Of a stretch of 45,707 nucleotides of DNA, positions 6,605 to 14,451 are shown piece by piece. Every line of letters starts with the position of its first letter. Position 1 is the stretch's first letter. The position numbers and the translations under genes were made by a program. The notes beneath the pieces are model-generated. The model was given only the letters and a program-made list of their open reading frames with translations, made no database searches and was not told where the DNA came from. This DNA comes from Ruminococcus sp. (GTDB lineage Bacteria; Bacillota; Clostridia; Lachnospirales; Lachnospiraceae). Where the stretch lies: contig JAHHTL010000016.1 of assembly GCA_020024635.1 (NCBI GenBank), positions 1 through 45,707 on the forward strand. The letters are read 5' to 3'.

Positions 6605-7786
6605 ATGAAGCGTACAATAATTATAGGAATCGAATTGTTGATACTAGGAGCACTCCTTGTCAAACCGATACATAAAGACACACAACAAAAGGTGGGAAGC
6701 TATTTTTTTCATAAAAGTCAAAAATATTTACAACAATCTGCAGAAAAATTGTATATGCCAGGAGTTGCCTATCAAGAAGAGGAAGAGAAAGAACAAACGG
6801 AGCATTGGATGAAGAAAAAGGCATTGGCGTTTATTCCGGCGGCCAGTTATGTGGAACAAAAAAACAAAATACAATCCGTAAAAGAAGACGATGAAACGAT
6901 CGCAAAAATTCTAGAAGAACAAGCAAACGATGAAAATAGCATTGATGAAAATGGAAAATTAGTGGGAGATGACTCCATCGAACGATTGGAAAATCTAGTG
7001 GCTCAAGATCATTCGCCGATTGATATGTCTATTGAGCGACTTAGGGATTTTAATTACTTGATTGGCACGTTTTATACGGTGGATAGTTCTACCATGGCGG
7101 AGCCGGAAGAATTTAATGTAGATGAACTTCTCGGAAAAAGTATGAAAATCGATACAAACACCAAAGGGCCGAAAGTGTTGATCTATCATACACATTCGCA
7201 GGAGGCATTTGCAGATTCGGTGCAGGGAGATCCCTCCACGACCATTGTAGGAGTGGGAGACTATTTGTGTGAATTGTTGAATAAAAAAGGAATTGAAACC
7301 ATACATGACAAAGGGGTGTATGATATTATAGACGGGAAATTAGATCGCAGCATGGCATACGAAGTATCTATGGAAGCAGCACAATCGATTTTAGAGGCAA
7401 ATCCAAGTATAGAAGTTGTCATTGACCTTCATAGAGACGGAGTGGCAGAAGGTACCCACCTTGTGACAGAGGTAAACGGGAAGCCTACTGCAAAAATCAT
7501 GTATTTTAATGGTCTTAGTAAAACAAGAATTAATGGAGAAATCAATTATCTTTCTAACCCATATATTCAGGATAATCTGGCGCTTTCCCTTCAGATGGAA
7601 TTGGCAACGGAAAAAATGTATCCTGGATTTGCAAGACGAATTTATCTTAGAGGATACCGATATAATCAACATTTGCTTCCAAAATCCTTGTTGATCGAAG
7701 CAGGAGCACAAACCAATACAGTGCAGGAAATGAAAAATGCAATGGAACCACTGGCAGATGTGCTACAGTATGTTCTTACAAATTAA
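6605..7786 (+). CDS. spoIIP: Stage II sporulation protein P (peptidoglycan hydrolase)
   Basis: A 393-residue membrane-anchored enzyme of the DMP complex (SpoIID-SpoIIM-SpoIIP). The complex cuts septal peptidoglycan at the leading edge of the engulfing mother-cell membrane. One N-terminal hydrophobic helix (about 4-20) anchors it. A charged linker (about 50-180) leads to the catalytic domain, which starts at KVLIYHTHSQEAF with His195 and His197. A second conserved site VVIDLHRDG follows, and the C-terminal RGYRYNQHLLPKSLLIEAG segment is typical of the amidase_3-like fold. The start has AAAGAAGG upstream. It follows gpr by 76 bases and has a possible sigma-E promoter of its own. Confidence 0.94.
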   Translation: MKRTIIIGIELLILGALLVKPIHKDTQQKVGSYFFHKSQKYLQQSAEKLYMPGVAYQEEEEKEQTEHWMKKKALAFIPAASYVEQKNKIQSVKEDDETIAKILEEQANDENSIDENGKLVGDDSIERLENLVAQDHSPIDMSIERLRDFNYLIGTFYTVDSSTMAEPEEFNVDELLGKSMKIDTNTKGPKVLIYHTHSQEAFADSVQGDPSTTIVGVGDYLCELLNKKGIETIHDKGVYDIIDGKLDRSMAYEVSMEAAQSILEANPSIEVVIDLHRDGVAEGTHLVTEVNGKPTAKIMYFNGLSKTRINGEINYLSNPYIQDNLALSLQMELATEKMYPGFARRIYLRGYRYNQHLLPKSLLIEAGAQTNTVQEMKNAMEPLADVLQYVLTN

Positions 7787-7794
7787 TTCGTTTA

Positions 7795-7823
7795 TTGAAC
7801 CCTTGAGTGAACTATGATAAGAT
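7795..7823 (+). promoter_or_regulatory. Candidate sigma-A promoter for parE-parC
   Basis: TTGAAC (7795-7800) and TAAGAT (7818-7823) are 17 bases apart, immediately after spoIIP and about 30 bases before the topoisomerase start. No terminator is visible between spoIIP and this gene. Confidence 0.5.
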
Positions 7824-7852
7824 AGGGGATATGCGTAAAGAGGAGAATGAGT

Positions 7853-9775
7853 ATGGGAAATAAAAATACATATGATGCAGATAGTATTTCTGTATTGGAA
7901 GGATTAGAGGCGGTAAGAAAGCGACCGGGAATGTACATAGGAAGTGTGTCTACGAAAGGGTTAAATCATCTGATTTACGAAATTGTAGACAATGCGGTAG
8001 ATGAGCATCTTGCCGGATATTGTACGAAAATACAAGTAACTTTAGAAAAAGATGGTTCTGCAACTATTGAAGACAACGGAAGAGGTGTTCCGGTAGGAAT
8101 GCATAAAAAAGGAGTGTCAGCAGAACGAATTGTGTATACCACCTTGCATGCAGGGGGGAAATTTGACGATTCTTCCTATAAAACGAGTGGTGGACTTCAT
8201 GGCGTTGGTTCTTCTGTTGTAAATGCATTATCTACTTACATGGATGTACAAGTCAGTCGAGAAGGGGCAATCCATCACGATCGATTTGAACGTGGAGTAC
8301 CAGTTATTGAATTGGAAAATGGACTCCTGCCAATTATTGGAAAAACACGAAAGACAGGAACAAAAGTTAATTTCCTGCCAGATGATACGATTTTTGAAAA
8401 AACAAAATTTCGGGCGGAAGAGGTAAAAAGTCGCCTCCATGAAACCGCATATTTAAATCCGAAACTAACCATAATTTTCGATGATAAAAGGGCGGGATCA
8501 CAAGAACATATTGAATATCAAGAACCAGATGGTATTGTAGGTTTTATCAAAGATTTAAATCACAAAAAAGAATGGATCCATGAGCCTATTTATTTTAAAG
8601 GAGAGGCGGATGGAATCGAAGTAGAAATTGCACTGCAGTATGTGAATGAATTTCACGAAAATGTTCTTGGATTTTGTAACAATATTTACAATGCAGAAGG
8701 TGGAACCCATTTGACAGGATTTAAAACCACTTTCACCACACTTATGAACCAGTATGCAAGGGAAATTGGAATTTTAAAAGAAAAGGATGCTAATTTCACT
8801 GGTGCGGACATACGAAATGGAATGACTGCAATTGTATCGATCAAACATCCGGATCCTAGATTTGAAGGACAGACAAAGACAAAACTAGACAATCCAGATG
8901 CTGCCAAGGCGACTGGAAAAGTTACTGGTGACGAGATGGTTCTGTATTTTGACCGAAACTTAGATACGTTAAAGAAAGTGCTCTCTTGTGCAGAAAAAGC
9001 AGCGAAGATTAGGAAAACAGAAGAAAAGGCAAAAACCAATCTTCTTACAAAACAAAAATATTCCTTTGACAGCAATGGGAAATTGGCAAATTGTGAAAGC
9101 AGAGATGCCGAACAATGTGAGATTTTTATTGTAGAGGGAGATTCTGCCGGTGGGTCTGCAAAATCTGCGAGAAATCGAATGTATCAGGCGATTCTTCCGA
9201 TTCGAGGTAAAATATTAAATGTAGAGAAGGCCAGCATTGACAAAGTGCTTGCAAATGCGGAAATAAAGACAATGATCAATGCGTTTGGATGTGGATTTTC
9301 AGAAGGCTATGGAAATGATTTTGATATTACAAAACTGCGCTATAACAAAATTATTATTATGGCAGATGCGGATGTAGACGGTGCGCATATCTCAACACTT
9401 CTTCTAACACTTTTTTATCGATTTATGCCGGAGCTGATTTACGAAGGACATATTTACATTGCAATGCCGCCGCTTTATAAAGCAATGCCGAAAAAAGGAA
9501 AGGAAGAATACCTATACGATGATAAAGCGTTAGAAAAATATCGAAAAACTCATGAAGGGGGATTTACTCTTCAGCGATATAAAGGACTTGGAGAAATGGA
9601 TCCGGATCAATTGTGGGAAACAACATTAAATCCGGACACAAGACTTTTGAAATTAGTGGAAATTGAAGATGCTCGTATGGCGTCGGGAGTGACAGAAATG
9701 TTAATGGGCACAGAGGTTCCACCTAGAAGACAGTTTATTTACGAACATGCCACAGATGCGGAGCTGGATATATAA
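7853..9775 (+). CDS. parE: Type IIA DNA topoisomerase subunit B (topoisomerase IV ParE, or GyrB-like)
   Basis: A 640-residue ATPase subunit of a type IIA topoisomerase. The GHKL ATP site is intact: Glu43 and Asn47 in EIVDNAVDEH, DNGRGVP (74-80) and GGLHGVGS (113-120). The TOPRIM metal site has EGDSAGGS (from Glu428) and DADVDG (Asp505, 507, 509). The C-terminal QRYKGLGEMDP and PPRRQFIYEHA segments contact subunit A. I start at ATG 7853, eight bases after AAAGAGGAG. The ATG at 7847 is too close to that site. GyrB and ParE are hard to separate by eye. I favour ParE because the adjacent subunit A lacks a GyrA box. The two genes are 15 bases apart and surely cotranscribed. Confidence 0.88.
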   Translation: MGNKNTYDADSISVLEGLEAVRKRPGMYIGSVSTKGLNHLIYEIVDNAVDEHLAGYCTKIQVTLEKDGSATIEDNGRGVPVGMHKKGVSAERIVYTTLHAGGKFDDSSYKTSGGLHGVGSSVVNALSTYMDVQVSREGAIHHDRFERGVPVIELENGLLPIIGKTRKTGTKVNFLPDDTIFEKTKFRAEEVKSRLHETAYLNPKLTIIFDDKRAGSQEHIEYQEPDGIVGFIKDLNHKKEWIHEPIYFKGEADGIEVEIALQYVNEFHENVLGFCNNIYNAEGGTHLTGFKTTFTTLMNQYAREIGILKEKDANFTGADIRNGMTAIVSIKHPDPRFEGQTKTKLDNPDAAKATGKVTGDEMVLYFDRNLDTLKKVLSCAEKAAKIRKTEEKAKTNLLTKQKYSFDSNGKLANCESRDAEQCEIFIVEGDSAGGSAKSARNRMYQAILPIRGKILNVEKASIDKVLANAEIKTMINAFGCGFSEGYGNDFDITKLRYNKIIIMADADVDGAHISTLLLTLFYRFMPELIYEGHIYIAMPPLYKAMPKKGKEEYLYDDKALEKYRKTHEGGFTLQRYKGLGEMDPDQLWETTLNPDTRLLKLVEIEDARMASGVTEMLMGTEVPPRRQFIYEHATDAELDI

Positions 9776-9790
9776 TAGGAGACAGAAAGA

Positions 9791-12037
9791 ATGGATAGAA
9801 ATGAAGCACAGATCATCCGAACCGAGTATTCGGATGTTATGAAAAAATCGTACATTGACTATGCCATGAGTGTAATTATTGCAAGAGCACTTCCGGATGT
9901 TAGAGACGGTTTAAAGCCAGTACAAAGAAGAACGTTGTATGATATGCATGAATTGGGAATACGATACGATAAACCCTATCGAAAATGCGCAAGAATTGTG
10001 GGAGACACCATGGGTAAATACCATCCTCATGGAGACAGTTCCATATACGAGGCATTAGTTGTTATGGCACAGGAATTTAAAAAAGGAATGGTGCTTGTAG
10101 ACGGACATGGAAATTTTGGATCTATTGAAGGAGATGGTGCGGCTGCGATGCGTTATACAGAGGCGCGCCTCGCGAAATTTACGCAAGAAGTATATTTATC
10201 AGACCTTGATAAAAATGTAATTGATTTTGGACCTAACTTTGATGAAACAGAGAAAGAACCCATTGTACTTCCGGTGCGTATCCCAAATCTTCTAGTGAAT
10301 GGAGCAGAAGGGATTGCTGTCGGAATGGCCACCAGTATTCCTACCCACAACCTTGGAGAAGTCATTGATGCGGTTAAGGCATATATGAAAAATGGGGATA
10401 TTTGTACGAAACAACTCATGAAATATGTAAAGGGACCGGATTTCCCGACAGGGGGGATTGTTGTCAATAAAGATGACCTTTTATCCATTTATGAAACGGG
10501 ACAAGGAAAAATAAAACTTCGAGGCAGGGTAGAAGTAGAGGATTTAAAGGGTGGTAAAAAGCAATTGGTTATCACTGAAATTCCATATACGATGATTGGT
10601 GCAGGAATTGGAAAATTTTTAAATGATGTCTATCATCTTGTAGAGACGAAAAAGACAAGTGATATTGTTGATATATCCAATCAGTCCTCAAAGGATGGAA
10701 TTCGAATTGTGTTGGAGTTGAAGAAGGGTGCAGATGTAGAAAATCTTACCAACATGCTTTACAAAAAAACAAGGTTGGAAGATACTTTTGGGGTCAATAT
10801 GCTTGCTGTAGCAAACGGAAGACCAGAAACACTTGGGTTGAAAGCAATTATCGAACATCATGTAGATTTTCAATTTGAACTGACCACCAGAAAATATAAA
10901 ACACTTCTTGCAAAAGAGTTGGACAAACAGGAAGTACAAGAAGGTTTAATAAAAGCCTGTGACGTGATTGATCTTATTATAGAGATCCTTCGTGGAAGTA
11001 AGTCCATGAAAGACGCGAAAGATTGCCTGATCAACGGAATCACAGAACCAATCACCTTTAAATCAAAAATTTCACAAAAAATGGCATCTAAGCTTCGCTT
11101 TACAGAAAAGCAGGCCACAGCGATTTTGGAAATGCGTCTTTACAAATTAATTGGTTTAGAAGTAGAGGCATTAAAAATAGAACATGAGAAAACAGTGAAA
11201 AACATCGCCAGTTATCAAGATATTTTAAATAACTATGACTCCATGGCATCATTGATCATGTCAGAGTTGGATGGATACAAAAAAGAATATGGAAGAAAAC
11301 GTAAAACTTCGATTGAAAACGCAGCGGAAGCGGTGTTTGAAGAAAATAAGGTCAAGGAGCAGGAAGTGGTGTTCCTTATGGATCGATTTGGATATGCAAA
11401 AACAGTCGATACTTCCGTTTACGAAAGAAACAAGGAAGCAGCGGAGAAAGAAAATAAATATGTGGTTTCCTGTTTGAATACAGGGAAGGTGTGCATTTTT
11501 ACCAATACAGGAAAAATGCACCAAGTAAAAGTGTTAGATCTACCGTATGGAAAATTTAGAGATAAGGGTATTCCGATTGACAATATAAGTAACTATTTAA
11601 GTAGCGAAGAGCAGATAATAGCGGTTTTTGATAGTGAACAAATGCGCTTTGCAAAACTGATTTTTGCTACGAAACAAGGAATGATCAAGAAAACAGAAGG
11701 GTCCGAGTTCCAAGTGACCAAACGAACCATTGCAGCAACAAAACTTCAAGAACAAGATGAATTGGTATCTGTTGTAGTTGTAGAGGATGACAAACAAATT
11801 GTATTACAGACAAAGACGGGGTACTTTTTAAAGTTCCCAGCTCTTGAGATTCCAGAGAAAAAGCGAGGAGCAGTTGGCGTAAGAGGGATCAAATTACAGA
11901 AAAAAGATGAGTTGGAAACCGTTCATATATTTGAGGATGGTACCAATGTTGTGGTAACATTTGGAGAAAAAGAAGTGTTCCTGAATCGATTAAGGCAAGC
12001 AAAACGTGATACGCAAGGGACAAAAGTGCGAAGTTAA
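9791..12037 (+). CDS. parC: Type IIA DNA topoisomerase subunit A (topoisomerase IV ParC-like)
   Basis: A 748-residue DNA-cleaving subunit. The catalytic tyrosine is Tyr122 in AAMRYTEARL. The quinolone-binding loop reads HPHGDSSIYE (78-87) with Ser83 and Glu87, the sensitive-type residues and the Glu typical of ParC. The winged-helix, tower and coiled-coil domains occupy about 1-500. The C-terminal beta-pinwheel begins near EQEVVFLMDRFGYAK and has several degenerate blades. The GyrA box (QRRGGKG) expected early in a gyrase pinwheel is replaced by a charged segment (ERNKEAAEKENK). The enzyme is therefore more likely a decatenase or relaxase than a negative-supercoiling gyrase. Start ATG 9791 follows AGGAG. 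No terminator follows except the rimP-leader hairpin at 12134. Confidence 0.88.
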   Translation: MDRNEAQIIRTEYSDVMKKSYIDYAMSVIIARALPDVRDGLKPVQRRTLYDMHELGIRYDKPYRKCARIVGDTMGKYHPHGDSSIYEALVVMAQEFKKGMVLVDGHGNFGSIEGDGAAAMRYTEARLAKFTQEVYLSDLDKNVIDFGPNFDETEKEPIVLPVRIPNLLVNGAEGIAVGMATSIPTHNLGEVIDAVKAYMKNGDICTKQLMKYVKGPDFPTGGIVVNKDDLLSIYETGQGKIKLRGRVEVEDLKGGKKQLVITEIPYTMIGAGIGKFLNDVYHLVETKKTSDIVDISNQSSKDGIRIVLELKKGADVENLTNMLYKKTRLEDTFGVNMLAVANGRPETLGLKAIIEHHVDFQFELTTRKYKTLLAKELDKQEVQEGLIKACDVIDLIIEILRGSKSMKDAKDCLINGITEPITFKSKISQKMASKLRFTEKQATAILEMRLYKLIGLEVEALKIEHEKTVKNIASYQDILNNYDSMASLIMSELDGYKKEYGRKRKTSIENAAEAVFEENKVKEQEVVFLMDRFGYAKTVDTSVYERNKEAAEKENKYVVSCLNTGKVCIFTNTGKMHQVKVLDLPYGKFRDKGIPIDNISNYLSSEEQIIAVFDSEQMRFAKLIFATKQGMIKKTEGSEFQVTKRTIAATKLQEQDELVSVVVVEDDKQIVLQTKTGYFLKFPALEIPEKKRGAVGVRGIKLQKKDELETVHIFEDGTNVVVTFGEKEVFLNRLRQAKRDTQGTKVRS

Positions 12038-12078
12038 GGGGAAAAATAAGGCGGAAAATATGAAATCTAGAATAGACC

Positions 12079-12107
12079 TTGCATTCTTTGTGTAAAGGTG
12101 CTATACT
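12079..12107 (+). promoter_or_regulatory. Sigma-A promoter of the rimP-nusA-infB operon
   Basis: TTGCAT (12079-12084) and TATACT (12102-12107) have an exact 17-base spacer. It lies about 130 bases before rimP, leaving a long leader that contains the hairpin at 12134-12165. Confidence 0.8.
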
Positions 12108-12133
12108 ACAAATAGTTACATAAGAATCTGGCA

Positions 12134-12165
12134 GAAGAGTGAACGAGAGTTCACTCTTCTTTGTT
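12134..12165 (+). terminator. Leader hairpin ahead of rimP-nusA, candidate attenuator
   Basis: GAAGAGTGAAC (12134-12144) pairs perfectly with GTTCACTCTTC (12149-12159) around a GAGA tetraloop, followed by a short interrupted U-tract TTTGTT. It lies downstream of the operon promoter and upstream of the rimP start, so it can terminate rimP-nusA transcripts and also parC read-through. Its weak U-tract is the kind of site at which NusA stimulates termination. Control of nusA by NusA-dependent termination in the leader is known in Bacillus. Confidence 0.65.
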
Positions 12166-12233
12166 GGTAGAAAAATATTTCAGTAACAAGAAGTCTTCCG
12201 AAAAGCGGAAAGAGAATAGAAAGGAAGTTAAGC

Positions 12234-12701
12234 GTGTCAAGAAGAGAAGAATATGAACAGCAGACAGAGCAATTGCTAGAACCAATCATGTTAGAACTTG
12301 GGTTCGAATTGGTAGATGTAGAGTACGTAAAAGAAGCAGGAAATTGGTACTTAAGAGCATACATCGACAAACCAGGTGGAATTACTGTGGACGATTGTGA
12401 GATGGTTAGCAGAAGATTTTCAGACATCCTGGACGAAAAAGATTATATTGAAGACAGCTATATCTTTGAGGTGAGTTCTCCAGGTCTTGGTAGACCATTG
12501 AAAAAAGAAAAAGATTTTAAACGCAGTCTTGGCGAAGAAGTAGAGGTGCGTACCTATCGTGCCATCGATCGTCAGAAAGAGTTTGTAGGAATCTTAAAAG
12601 CGTTTGATAAAGAAACAGTTACATTGGAATATGAAGATGAGTCCATACAGATTTTTGAAAAGAGCGACATTGCGCTTATACGCTTAGCTTTAGATTTTTA
12701 A
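12234..12701 (+). CDS. rimP: Ribosome maturation factor RimP
   Basis: A 155-residue 30S maturation factor. The N-terminal domain has LGFELVDVEYVKEAGNWYLR and a DKPGGITVDDCE segment typical of RimP. The FEVSSPGLGRPL motif and a C-terminal SH3-like barrel follow. Translation begins at GTG 12234, preceded by AAGGAAG; no ATG lies at the right place. It is the first gene of the long translation operon, and nusA starts 19 bases after its stop, the conserved bacterial arrangement. A possible small leader hairpin (CTTCCG/CGGAAAG near 12194-12211) lies just before it. Confidence 0.94.
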   Translation: MSRREEYEQQTEQLLEPIMLELGFELVDVEYVKEAGNWYLRAYIDKPGGITVDDCEMVSRRFSDILDEKDYIEDSYIFEVSSPGLGRPLKKEKDFKRSLGEEVEVRTYRAIDRQKEFVGILKAFDKETVTLEYEDESIQIFEKSDIALIRLALDF

Positions 12702-12720
12702 ATTGGGAGGAAATTAGAAA

Positions 12721-13827
12721 ATGAATACAGAATTATTAGAAGCACTTACGATTCTTGAAGAAGAGAAAAATATCAGCAAAGAAACTATGATGGATGCAAT
12801 TGAAAATTCTCTGATCAGTGCATGTAAAAATCATTTTGGAACATCAGATAATATTAAGATTATTATGAATCGAGAGACATGTGATTATTCCGTATATGCT
12901 GAAAAAGAAGTAGTAGAAGAAGTGTTTGATCCGGCAATCGAAATTTCACTTGAAGACGCAGAAAAGATAGATTCAGCACTTATTATCGGAGATATTGCAC
13001 AGATTCCAATCGAGTCAAAATCATTTGGTCGTATCGCAACACAAAATGCAAAAAACCTGATTCTCCAGAAAATAAGGGAAGAAGAAAGAAAAGTTGTTTA
13101 CGATCAGTATTTTGAAAAAGAAAAAGATATTGTTACAGGTATTGTACAACGTTACGTAGGGAGAAACATTAGTATTGATCTTGGAAGAGCAGATGCAATG
13201 CTTACAGAAAACGAACAAGTAAAAGGGGAAGTATTTAAACCTACAGAAAGAATCAAACTTTATGTTGTAGAAGTAAAAAATACAACAAAGGGGCCAAAAA
13301 TCTTAGTATCTCGTACTCATCCAGAACTTGTAAAACGTTTATTTGAAGCAGAGGTTACCGAAGTGAGAGATGGAATTGTTGAAATTAAAAGTATTGCCAG
13401 AGAGGCGGGTTCTCGTACAAAAATTGCAGTTGCATCCAATGACGAAAATGTAGATCCGGTAGGAACTTGTGTTGGTGTAAATGGTGCAAGAGTAAATGCG
13501 GTTGTCAATGAATTAAGAGGAGAAAAGATTGACATCATAAATTGGGATGAAAATCCGGCGTTATTGATTGAAAATGCACTTAGTCCGGCAAAAGTTATTT
13601 CTGTAATGGCAGATCCAGATGAAAAATCAGCAAGTGTTATTGTTCCGGACTATCAACTTTCACTAGCAATTGGAAAAGAAGGACAAAACGCAAGACTTGC
13701 AGCACGCCTTACAGGATATAAAATTGATATTAAGAGCGAATCCCAGGCAATTGCATCTGGGGAACTTTCTCCAAATTATATGGAAGAAACATATTATGAG
13801 GAAGAAGAAACCAAAATTGACGAATAA
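12721..13827 (+). CDS. nusA: Transcription termination/antitermination factor NusA
   Basis: A 368-residue RNA polymerase accessory factor that promotes pausing and termination and takes part in antitermination complexes. The N-terminal polymerase-binding domain covers about 1-125. It is followed by an S1 domain (about 130-200) and two KH domains, with VGVNGARVNAVVNELRGEKIDII and LAIGKEGQNARLAARLTGYKI as the clearest parts. The C-terminus is a short acidic tail without the extra repeats found in enterobacteria, as is normal in Firmicutes. GGGAGG precedes ATG 12721. The leader hairpin at 12134-12165 may give it autogenous control. Confidence 0.96.
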   Translation: MNTELLEALTILEEEKNISKETMMDAIENSLISACKNHFGTSDNIKIIMNRETCDYSVYAEKEVVEEVFDPAIEISLEDAEKIDSALIIGDIAQIPIESKSFGRIATQNAKNLILQKIREEERKVVYDQYFEKEKDIVTGIVQRYVGRNISIDLGRADAMLTENEQVKGEVFKPTERIKLYVVEVKNTTKGPKILVSRTHPELVKRLFEAEVTEVRDGIVEIKSIAREAGSRTKIAVASNDENVDPVGTCVGVNGARVNAVVNELRGEKIDIINWDENPALLIENALSPAKVISVMADPDEKSASVIVPDYQLSLAIGKEGQNARLAARLTGYKIDIKSESQAIASGELSPNYMEETYYEEEETKIDE

Positions 13828-13850
13828 TAACCTTATGCGAGGTGGAATAA

Positions 13851-14126
13851 TTGAACAATAAAAAGATACCGATGCGTAAATGCGTAGGATGCGGTGAGAT
13901 GAAACCGAAGAAAGAACTAATTCGTGTATTACGTACAACAGAAGAGGAATTTGTATTAGATACGACAGGAAAGAAAAATGGGCGTGGAGCATACATTTGT
14001 AAGTCGAAACAATGTTTTTTAAAAGCTGTAAAAAACAAAGGACTTGAACGTTCCTTCAAACAAGCGATTCCTGAGAATGTATATAGCAGACTTGAAAAGG
14101 AGATGGATGAACTTGGCTCAGAATAA
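13851..14126 (+). CDS. rnpM: YlxR family RNA-binding protein (RnpM)
   Basis: A 91-residue basic protein of the DUF448/YlxR family, recently named RnpM for modulating RNase P. It has the family core MRKCVGCGEMKPKKELIRV, then GRGAYICKSKQCFLKA. The start is TTG 13851, with GAGGTGG five bases upstream. An internal ATG at 13872 would remove seven residues and lacks a ribosome binding site. It lies between nusA and the L7Ae-family gene, the conserved position. Its end overlaps the next gene by 20 bases, suggesting translational coupling. Confidence 0.9.
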   Translation: MNNKKIPMRKCVGCGEMKPKKELIRVLRTTEEEFVLDTTGKKNGRGAYICKSKQCFLKAVKNKGLERSFKQAIPENVYSRLEKEMDELGSE

Positions 14127-14436
14127 GATTTTATCGCTTGTCGGAATGGCGACAAAAGCGGGAAGAGTTGTAAGTGGCGAGTTTATGACAGAACGTGAAG
14201 TAAAGTCTGGAAAGGCTACACTTGTGATAGTAGCCTCTGACGCCTCAGACAATACAAAAAAGAAATTCAAAGATATGTGTGAATTTTATAAAGTTCCAAT
14301 TTATTTTTATAGTGATAAAGACACCTTAGGGCATGCAATAGGGAAAGAATTCCGTGCATCTCTGGCGATATTGGACGAAGGATTTGCAAAAGGAATTCAG
14401 AAACATTTTAACACAATTGACAATACGATTGCATAA
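14107..14436 (+). CDS. L7Ae family ribosomal-like RNA-binding protein YlxQ
   Basis: A small protein of the L7Ae/L30e/S12e family, about 109 residues, which binds kink-turn RNA. Visible features are ILSLVGMATKAGRVVSGE near the N-terminus, TLVIVASDASDNT, and a DTLGHAIGKEFRASLAILDEGFA segment. I chose ATG 14107, after AAAGGAG and overlapping the end of ylxR. A TTG at 14113 is an alternative, and a longer reading frame from 14044 lies within ylxR and is unlikely. It sits between ylxR and infB as in other Firmicutes. Confidence 0.87.
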   Translation: MNLAQNKILSLVGMATKAGRVVSGEFMTEREVKSGKATLVIVASDASDNTKKKFKDMCEFYKVPIYFYSDKDTLGHAIGKEFRASLAILDEGFAKGIQKHFNTIDNTIA

Positions 14437-14451
14437 ATGGAGGTAGTAAGC

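Noticed and set aside
6086..6617. Overlapping minus-strand open frames within gpr and spoIIP
   Set aside because: They mirror plus-strand codon patterns, lack ribosome binding sites and cover well-identified genes.
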